Shown here in pieces: positions 56,825 to 64,000 of a DNA stretch of 64,000 nucleotides (the stretch's first letter is position 1; each line of letters starts with the position of its first letter). A model generated the notes under the pieces. That model saw only the letters and a list, made by a program, of their open reading frames with translations. It searched no databases and was not told the origin of the DNA. This stretch comes from Triglochin maritima (Eukaryota > Streptophyta > Magnoliopsida > Alismatales > Juncaginaceae): assembly GCA_963682175.1 (NCBI GenBank), contig OY821791.1, positions 18,442,542-18,506,541 on the forward strand. Direction: 5' to 3'. The position numbers and the translations under genes were made by a program.

Positions 56825-57616
56825 GTGAACATCCCGTTGTTGGACGTTGTTCAACAAATACCACCGTATGCCAAATTCCTCAAGGACCTTTGCACCACTA
56901 AGAGAAAAATAAATGTTCCCAAAAAGGCCTTTTTGGCCGCCAATGTGAGCTCTATATTGACACAACCCATGCAAGTCAAGTACAAGGACCCAAGTTGTCC
57001 AACTGTCTCTTGCATGATCAGTAATGTGACAATCTCTCAAGCTTTATTGGATTTGGGAGCATCTGTGAACCTCCTACCCTACTCTGTCTATGTCAACCTT
57101 GGAATAGGCGATCTTAAACCAACGAGGACAACCCTCTAGTTGGCTGACAGATCCGTCAAGATTCCACGAGGGAGTGTGGAGGATGTCCTTATTAAAGTGG
57201 GTGAGTTCGTATTTCCAGTTTATTTCATCATCTTGGATACTGAACCCGTGTCTAACCCACTAGGACAAATTCCTTTGATCCTTGGGAGGCCATTTCTTGC
57301 GACATCTAATGCTTTGATCAATTGTCGTAATGGCTTGATGAGGTTGTCTTTTGGAAACCTTACGACGGATTTCCACATCTTTACTCTAGGTAAGCAACCC
57401 GGGCTCTTCGACGATGCAGTTGGAGCTAATTTCATTCAAGACACGGATGAGCCTGAGTCATTAGGCATGTTCGACTTACATCGACATATTATTGAGGCGC
57501 CTAATGACCAGGTTGCGAGTGAAGAGGATCTTGAGGAATCTGCCGGCGTATCTCTGGATGAGGAGGCACATCTGGGTCCTTTCTCCTCTTACCCAGTGGC
57601 GCTTAAGCCATTTTAA
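56825..57616 (+). pseudogene. Element G protease
   Basis: IPPYAKFLKDLCTTKRK, then ALLDLGASVNLLPYSVYVNL with the protease Asp, TAG at 57,137-57,139 (where the D/E/A relatives keep Q or E before LAD), same frame onward with SVEDVLIKVGEFVFPVYFII and LILGRPFLATSNALINCRNG. TAA at 57,614-57,616 ends it before RT in the same frame. Confidence 0.85.
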
Positions 57617-59155
57617 AGTAACTCTGAATCCGACAAGGACCCACCTCTGGTGGAGCTTAAACCGCTCCCCGATAACCTAAAGTACATCTTTTTAGGTGAT
57701 AATGAGACCTTGCCACTCATTATTGCTTCTGATCTTGCACAAGATGAAGAGGTTGCCCTCAAAAGTGTACTATTTGAAAACAAAGAGGTGATCGGGTGGT
57801 CCTTGAAGGATATCAAGGGAATTAGCCATGGTGTTGTTCAGCATTGGATCCATATAGAAGAGGATTCTAGGCCCCGTCAGGACCCACAACGAAGATTGAA
57901 TCCTGTACTGAAAGAAGTCGTCCGAAAGGAGGTTCTTAAGTGCTTGGATCATGGCATAATCTATCCTATCTCTGATAGTTTGTGGGTGAGTCATGTCCAT
58001 GTGGTTCCCAAGAAGTCAGGCGTGACGGTTGTGGAGAATGAGCATAATGAGCTTATCCCGACATGCCTGCAAACTGGCTGGCGAGTTTGCATTGATTATC
58101 GCAAGCTCAATGCGGCAACGTGGAAAGATCATTTCCCGTTGCCATTCATTGATCAGATGTTGGAAAGGTTGGCCGGACATGAGTATTATTGTTTTCTTTA
58201 TGGATACTCCGGTTACAACCAAATTCCCATCGCCCCCGAGGATCAAGAGAAAACCACCTTTACTTGTCCCTTTGGCACGTTTGCCTACCGTCGCATGCCC
58301 TTTGGGTTATGTAATGCGCCGGCAACGTTTGAAAGATGTATGATCAACATCTTCTCCGATATGGTTGAGCGTTTCCTTGAGATTTTCATGGACGACTTTT
58401 CCATAATTGGCGCTTCCTTTGATAAGTGTTTTCATCACTTGAGGCTTGTCCTCAAGCGATGCCGTGAGAAGAACATCGCTCTCAATTGGGAGAAATGTCA
58501 TTTCATGGTGAAGCGAGGGATTGTACTTGGACATGTGGTCTCAAGTAAGGGAATTGAGGTCGATCTTGCCAAAGTGGGTCATATTGCTAATCTCCCCCCA
58601 CCACGTACTGTGAAGGATATCCGCGCCTTTTTGGGGCATGCTGGATTCTATCGGCGGTTCATTTGGGATTTTAGCAAAATTGCTCGACCTCTCACCGCTT
58701 TGCTGGCTAAGGATGCCATTTTTTAGTTCACACCGGACTGCCACCATGCTTTTTTGACTTTGAAGAAAGTGCTGACTTCAGCTCCCATAATGAAGGCACC
58801 GGTGTGGACTGAACCCTTCGAGTTAATGTGTGATGCATCTGTCTTCGCTGTGGGAGCAGTGCTTTGGCAACGATTGGACAAATTGCCTCATGTGATCTAC
58901 TGTGCCAGTAGAACACTCCATGATGCCCAATTGAACAACACAATGACCGAGAAAGAATTCTTAGCGATCATATTTGCTTTGGAGAAATTCCGATCGTACT
59001 TGATTGACTCCCACGTGATTATCTATTCTGATCACACAGCCATCAAGCACCTCATGGCGAAGAAAAATGCAAAATCCCGACTCTTGAGATGGATCTTGTT
59101 GTTACAAGAATTCGATCTCGAGATTCGGGACAAAAAAGGTGTGAAACTTTTGTAG
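57617..59155 (+). pseudogene. Element G reverse transcriptase and RNase H
   Basis: One frame from 57,650. RT: VIGWSLKDIKGISHGV, RRLNPVLKEVVRKEVLKCLD, GWRVCIDYRKLNAATWKDHF, YSGYNQIPIAPEDQEKTTF, MPFGLCNAPATFERCM, and the catalytic FMDD near 58,390. TAG at 58,724-58,726 interrupts after LLAKDAIF. RNase H continues at 58,754 with [32 protein letters not shown] and [12 protein letters not shown]. It shifts near 59,150 after EIRDKKG. RT and RNase H would copy the element RNA; the Athila lineage is clear from NQIPIAPEDQEK. Confidence 0.88.
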
Positions 59156-60288
59156 CAGACCACCTGTCTCATCTAGAGACGACCAACCCACAGGACCAAA
59201 TTATTGATGACAAATTTCCTGACGAGCAATTGTTCACGATCCAAGATAACCCTTTGTTTGCCGACATCGTAAACTACCTCGTGACCGAGCAACTTCCTGT
59301 GGGTTGGTCAAAATCTGACCAAGCCAAGTTTAGATCTTATGTCAGATTCATTCACTAGGACGACCCCTACCTATTCAAATACTGCTATGACCAAATTTTC
59401 AGGCGGTGTGTCCCAGATACCGAGTTCCAAAGTGTGCTCCATTTCTACCACTCTAAGGCATGTGGAGGACACTTTGGAGCAAAGAAAACTGCCGCCAAGG
59501 TGCTCCAATCTGGATTCTACTGGCCTTCTCTTTTCAAAGATGTTTACGACTTTTCTAAGCAATGTGATAGGTGCCAGCACCTTGGCAGGATTGGTCGACG
59601 TGACATGATACCTTTGCAAAATGTCCTTGTTGTCGACATCTTTGATGTGTGGGGCATCAACTTTATGGGTCCCTTCCCGAACTCGTTAGGGAATTTTTAT
59701 ATTCTGGTGGTCGTTAACTATGTGTCTAAGTGGGTTGAGGCTATACCCACAAAGACCAATGACAACAAGGTGGTCACCAAATTCTTAAGGGACATTTTTG
59801 CACGATTTGGTACTCCTTGTACCATAATCAGCGATAGGGGTACCCACTTCTGTAATCGCTCATTTGAAGCGCTTATGAGGAAATATTCGATCACCCACAA
59901 GCTTGCGACCCCATACCATCCGCAAACTAGTGGGCAGGTTGAAGTCTCTAACCGTCAATTAAAGCAAATTCTTGAGAAGACGGTTAGTTCCTCGAGGAAG
60001 GATTGGTCAACGAAGTTGAATGACGCGTTGTTGGCTTTCCGCACCGCGTACAACACCAATTTGGGTAGGTCCCCATATCGGGTAGTGTACGGCAAGGCTT
60101 GCCACCTACCCGTCGATCTTGAGCATCGTGCTTTCTGGGCGATCAAGAACCTGAATATGGATCTTGATCAAGCAGGGGTGCAGCGTAAACTCGACATTGT
60201 GGAGTTGGAAGAGCTACGCAATGATGCGTATGAAAAAGCCAAAATTCATAAGTGTAGGGGTTTTGATTCTTCTGTAGATAAGAAATAA
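59156..60288 (+). pseudogene. Element G integrase, C-terminally truncated
   Basis: The frame after the shift has VADHLSHLE, then TAG at 59,356. Integrase from about 59,434: HHCC finger [13 protein letters not shown] to QCDRCQ, first Asp at [13 protein letters not shown], second at [10 protein letters not shown], Glu at [11 protein letters not shown], then [20 protein letters not shown]. At about 60,255, after AYEKAKIHK, the sequence jumps into the 3' non-coding region, so the integrase C-terminal domain is missing and the last codons to 60,288 are not integrase. Confidence 0.86.
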
Positions 60289-60955
60289 GTGAGTAGTTGT
60301 TCTCTCTTCTCGCACGACTCCTATCACTCGGGAAAGTAGGTCTGAGGGGATTTTGTACCTGGTGCTTTCGAGTCATCTGACTTGGGATGCGCCAATCGAA
60401 CTCTCGTTACACGGGTGGTAGGGATTGCCCTATGTGGAGATTTGGGGAAAGGTGTACGTGATAGTGTAAGTCCTCATGGGCAATGATGCACGAAACCTGA
60501 CCCAGGGACAATAAAACTCCAACTAATAACAAAAAAGAAACAAAAGAAAAAGAAAAAAAATGCAAATAAGAACCTTAATGGACTTTACACTTTGTATCAC
60601 TTGAGGATGTTGAGGTTGTCCATGTCTTTCACTTTATCCCTTATTTAACTTGCACGAATGGTTCATTAGGCTAGGTGTGTGGACTGATTACGTATATAGA
60701 GTTGGCACGGAGGATAACCGCGTCCAATGATCGACAAAATTTGTCCAACGAGTCGAGTGTCTAGATTGAATAATGCATCTTTTTCGGATTTTGTGGGTGT
60801 ATCCGCTGAAAAACCTCAGAAGACAACACGGCTTGTTGCATGTGTTAAGTGCAACCGTGATTCCTACGAAAGTGAGTTAGGATTTCTTGTTTCTCGTTTG
60901 CTTTTCTCTTTCTTTTTTTTGCTCGGGACTAGCAAAAGTTAGGTGTGGGGGTATT
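60289..60955 (+). other. 3' non-coding region and PPT of element G
   Basis: Matches 6225-6916 of B. Includes the GCAACCGTGATTCCTACG block near 60,853 and the PPT TTAGGTGTGGGGGTATT at the LTR border. The upstream half of the region, with the second PPT-like tract, was removed by the deletion at 60,255. Confidence 0.7.
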
Positions 60956-61334
60956 TGATTCACATCATTTCATGCTTACATTTGTATCTTATATCCATTA
61001 TCTTTCACCTAAAAATGCTACGTAATGAGCTTTATGTTTGAATTTCAGAAATAAAGAGGTTTGAAGAGAAGAGGCATGAAAGGACCCAAAAGCAGGGAAA
61101 AATGACTTAATTGTGAGACCTAGGGACTAAGATGCAAGGGAGAAGGACCTGAACGTAAGACCGATGGACCTAAGAGCAAAACAGAGAACTCTACACCATC
61201 ATGGGGAGTATTTTGGCAATTCGATTTGGGTCGGAGCTCCAACAAGCAAAGTAGATGCATCCAAGACCAACAAATACATCAAGAAAAGGCTAGAATGAAA
61301 ACCAACTCAATCCGGATCCAGTAGACCGCCAATA
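60956..61334 (+). repeat. 3' LTR of element G, truncated
   Basis: Starts TGATTCACATCATTTC, the first about 380 bp of an LTR; ends in ...TAGACCGCCAAT where H begins. Close to 52,517-52,895 and clearly different from 53,733. Confidence 0.8.
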
Positions 61335-61335
61335 G

Positions 61336-61677
61336 TCACAATGTCAGCGAACCAGGGGGTGAAGCTATTTCCATAAGGTTCTCATCAGGGAAGAACTCGT
61401 TCACCGGTGGATCCGGTGAAAGATCAACTGGGATACGAGAGAGGTGATCAGCCACGACATTCTCGCATCCCTTCTTATCCCGTATTTCAAGGTCGAATTC
61501 TTGCAACAACAAGATCCAACGCAGGAGACGGGGTTTCACATCCTTTTTTGACAAAAGGTAGCGAAAAGCTGAGTGATCAGTGTAGATGATGACATGCGAC
61601 CCAATGAGGTACTGGCGAATTTTTTCCAACACAAATATGATCGCGAGGAACTCTTTCTCAGTAACGAAGTAGTTGAG
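61336..61677 (-). pseudogene. Element H RNase H C-terminal part
   Basis: Minus-strand: [45 protein letters not shown] and VADHLSRIP, in one frame. It is preceded by a TAG at 61,678-61,680 (after ASRTLNDA), where G keeps Gln. Integrase is missing beyond. Confidence 0.8.
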
Positions 61678-62061
61678 CTAGGCGTCATTGAGAGTACGAC
61701 TTGCATAGTAGATCACATGAGGCAATTTGTCGACCTTCTGACCCAAAACCGCTCCTATCGCGTAATCTGATGCATCACACATCAGCTCGAAAGGTAGAGT
61801 CCACACCGATGCCTTAATAATAGGAGCGGAGGTCAACTCACGTTTTAGAAACTCAAATGCAGTCAGGCACTCGGGTGTGAACTCAAAAGAGGTACCTTTA
61901 GCAAGCAAGCTCGTCAAAGGGCGAGCTATCTTGCTGAAATCCTTAATAAATCGACGGTAAAACCGGCGTGTCCAAGGAATGACCGGATTTCTTTTACCGA
62001 GGTGGTGGCGGAAGCTTAGAAATAAGCTCAATCTTTTCCCTATCCATCTCGATACCATCAC
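61678..62061 (-). pseudogene. Element H RT thumb-connection and RNase H N-terminal part
   Basis: Minus-strand: FYRRFIKDFSKIARPLTSLL, FEFTPECLTAFEFLK and [20 protein letters not shown] with the RNase H first Asp. Joined to the RT frame by a frameshift at about 61,994-62,030; a further small shift lies near 61,965. Confidence 0.8.
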
Positions 62062-63172
62062 GAGATACCACGTGACCGAAGACGATGCCTTTTGTAACCA
62101 TGAAATGACACTTTTCCCAATTAAGGGCTAAGTTTGTTTCCGAACAGCTTTTAAGAACCAACCTCAGGTGGTGCAAGCACTCGTCAAAGGAGGTGCCATG
62201 AACCGAGAAATCATCGATGAAGATCTCAAGGAAGTTCTCGACCATATCGGAAAAGATACTTAACATGCAACGTTGGAATGTTGCCGGTGCATTGCATAGT
62301 CCAAAAGGCATCCATCTATAAGCAAACGTCCCAAAAGGACAAGTGAACGTGGTTTTCTCCTGGTCTTCGGGGGCGACTGGGATTTGATTGTACCCCGAAT
62401 AACCATCAAGGAAATAGTAATAGGCGTGCCCAGCGAGTCTCTCCAACATCTGGTCGATGAAAGGTAGAGGGAAGTGGTCCTTACGCGTGACCGCGTTCAA
62501 CTTCCTATGGTCAATACAAACTCGCCACCAAGTTTGAAGTCGTGTGGGTACAAGTTCATTGTTGTTATTCTGGACAATAGTGATACCCAACTTCTTGGGC
62601 ACAACCTGGACAAGACTTACCCAAGTACTGTCTGAAATAGGGAAAATGATGCCATGATCTAAACACTTGATGATCTCTTTCTTAACTACTTCTGTCATGG
62701 CTAGATTTAAACGCCTCTGTGGGTCGCGACGTGGTTGTGCCTCATCCTCCATAAAGATGTGATGCTGCACGACGTCGGGACTTATCCCTCTAATGTTCTT
62801 CAAGGACCACCCAATGGCTGATTTGTGCTCCTTTAGGACTTGAATCAGACGTTCTTCCTGATCACCAGTCAACATCGATGAAATAATCACCGGAAATGAC
62901 CTGTTGGGACCGAGAAAAACGTGTTTCAATTCCTTAGGGAGTTCTGTAAGCTCAATTGTGGGTGGTTCCTCAAGGCGAGGCGTGATATCTAGCTCGAGAT
63001 GTAAGATAGGAGGAGCTCGCATGTACTGAACAACATGCACATCATTGCTCAACTCGCCCCCGTCCTCTTCATGATCGGAATCATCCATGATGTAAGCACT
63101 TAGATTTTCATGAATAAGGGGGTACTCTTCTTCTATTTCTTCTTCCAAGTCCCAGATAAGATTAACTTCCAT
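61994..63172 (-). CDS. Element H reverse transcriptase ORF
   Basis: 392 codons open. An acidic N-terminal spacer, then LPKELKHVFLGPNRSFPVII, AIGWSLKNIRGISPDVVQHH and RRLNLAMTEVVKKEIIKCLD. RT fingers WWRVCIDHRKLNAVTRKDHF, palm YSGYNQIPVAPEDQEKTTF, MPFGLCNAPATFQRCM, the catalytic FIDD, and NWEKCHFMVTKGIVFGHVV. All RT motifs are present and uninterrupted, but the frame shifts before RNase H and stops upstream at the protease boundary, so it is a domain remnant, not a complete pol. Confidence 0.86.
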   Translation of the reverse strand: MEVNLIWDLEEEIEEEYPLIHENLSAYIMDDSDHEEDGGELSNDVHVVQYMRAPPILHLELDITPRLEEPPTIELTELPKELKHVFLGPNRSFPVIISSMLTGDQEERLIQVLKEHKSAIGWSLKNIRGISPDVVQHHIFMEDEAQPRRDPQRRLNLAMTEVVKKEIIKCLDHGIIFPISDSTWVSLVQVVPKKLGITIVQNNNNELVPTRLQTWWRVCIDHRKLNAVTRKDHFPLPFIDQMLERLAGHAYYYFLDGYSGYNQIPVAPEDQEKTTFTCPFGTFAYRWMPFGLCNAPATFQRCMLSIFSDMVENFLEIFIDDFSVHGTSFDECLHHLRLVLKSCSETNLALNWEKCHFMVTKGIVFGHVVSRDGIEMDREKIELISKLPPPPR

Positions 63173-64000
63173 GGGGTCCTCGAATGATGTCGACTACCTA
63201 GACATATTGAACACATGGAATGTCGCGGTCAAGTTCCCGAACGACAATTTCATGAGTTCAGTACGACAATTGATTAAGGCATTTGACGTTGCCAAAAAAG
63301 GTCTACCCAAAATCAACGGAATCTGAGAGTGGGTAGTCTTGATTGGTTCGGTCTCAAGGACGACGAAGTCAACCGGAAATATGAAATCACTGACCTTGAT
63401 TAGGACATCTTCGATGACCCCCCAACGGGACTTTGATCGAACGATCAACCAACTGCAAAGTTGTTTTCGTAGGCTTGAGCGTGCCTAGGCTTAATCGTTG
63501 ATACACAGAAGTTGGTACGAGGTTAACCGCCGACCCCAGATCTAGAAAAACATTATTAATGCGAGAGTCCCCAATGATACCTGAAATTTTTGGACTACTT
63601 GGGTCCTTCAATTTTACGTATGTTGGGTTCGAGATGATCGAACTCACATTAGCCGCCAAAAAGGCTTTGCTAGGGACATTGGTTTTCTTGTTAGTTGTAC
63701 ATAGGTCCTTTAGAAATTTTGCATATGGAGGTATTTGTTGAATCATGTCTAACAAAGGAATGTTGACATTCACTTTCTTAAATATCTCCATCATTTTATC
63801 CACATTGTCACTCTGTTTCTTAGACAACCTACTAGGATACGGAGCTTTTGGTAGGTATGTCTTGGGCGGAGCCGGAGAAGGAGGCGTTGGTGTATTACTC
63901 TCACCTTCAGCCTCTTTCTCACCATCATTCCCACAAGGCGGCTGCACAGATGGATTTTCTGGCAAAGACACGTGGTTGTTGACCTGCTTCCCATTTCTTA
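63173..64000 (-). pseudogene. Element H protease and upstream linker
   Basis: Minus-strand: PKAPYPSRLSKKQSDNVDKM, IPPYAKFLKDLCTTNKKTNV, then FLDLGSAVNLVPTSVYQRL. The active-site run reads DLGSAV, while the other copies have DLGASV. A frameshift near 63,430 separates it from VIEDVLIKVSDFIFPVDFVV and LILGRPFLATSNALINCR. The frame ends near 63,194, before the RT ORF. Confidence 0.82.

Larger units (their letters stand above)
53684..61334 (+). mobile_element. Element G: recombinant Athila-like element with gag and pol
   Basis: A 49-bp end of a 3' region with PPT (53,684-53,732), a full LTR (53,733-55,277), a decayed PBS, gag, protease, RT, RNase H, most of integrase, 3' region and a truncated LTR (60,956-61,334). 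It is the only copy here with all pol domains. The flanking LTRs belong to different subfamilies, so the element is a recombinant. Coding breaks: frameshifts in gag and near 59,150, and nonsense codons at 57,137, 57,614, 58,724 and 59,356. Confidence 0.8.
61335..64000 (-). mobile_element. Element H: minus-strand Athila-like protease-RT-RNase H fragment
   Basis: Runs off the right edge of the window. Minus-strand order from 64,000: gag-protease linker, protease, RT, RNase H, then an abrupt end at 61,335 before integrase. A different subfamily from G (protease-RT spacer with acidic EEEIEEEYPL and DDSDHEEDGGEL). Confidence 0.85.

Overview
The window is plant nuclear DNA, almost certainly from a eudicot. 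It consists almost entirely of LTR retrotransposons stacked inside one another: Athila-like Ty3/gypsy elements (PBS complementary to tRNA-Asp, DLGAS protease, LTRs ending near CACTTGCGGT), Tekay/Del-like chromoviruses, and Ty1/copia elements with UBN2-type gag. The only low-copy material is an island at about 32.06-36.0 kb. It carries a broken FAR1/FRS gene next to a 22-bp minisatellite, and the 5' part of a tonoplast dicarboxylate transporter gene. No rRNA, tRNA or CRISPR locus was recognised.

Layout. 1-30,401 is a nested stack inside a chromovirus LTR whose right part is 30,402-32,058 (M). A minus-strand copia element (I, 13,482-30,401) sits in M. I is interrupted by a plus-strand copia element of the same kind (O, 15,517-20,490), by a copia solo LTR (22,017-23,528, TSD CAAAT), and by a very young Athila-family element (N, 23,699-30,077, TSD GAGAC). 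On the left, I is joined to chromovirus C (8,319-13,481), C to Athila-like remnant B (5,512-8,318), and B to gag-protease element A (1-5,511). The left arms of A, B, C, I and M lie outside the window. 35,990-44,098 is a minus-strand chromovirus (D) whose 3' LTR is fused to the transporter fragment; D holds two Athila-type solo LTRs (36,320-37,738 and 40,648-42,025). 44,099-64,000 is a mosaic of Athila-like pieces: J (plus), E (minus, gag-protease only), a recombinant plus-strand element G with gag, protease, RT, RNase H and integrase, and H (minus, protease-RT-RNase H).

How it fits together. G and H are the remains of pol-bearing Athila-like elements. A, E and N carry gag or gag-protease but no RNase H or integrase, so they would depend on proteins supplied in trans. 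N has about seven differences between its 1,225-bp LTRs and an unbroken 451-codon ORF, which makes it a recent non-autonomous insertion. Its ORF is not an ordinary gag: a CCHC knuckle is followed by a tail resembling the RT fingers region, and element E carries a related tail. Both copia elements also have gag without pol. The most notable signals are this gag/RT-tail ORF, a repeated PPT-like tract about 1 kb upstream of the true PPT, and clusters of the palindrome GGTCGACC in LTRs of two unrelated superfamilies.

All family assignments come from reading motifs by eye; no database search was run.
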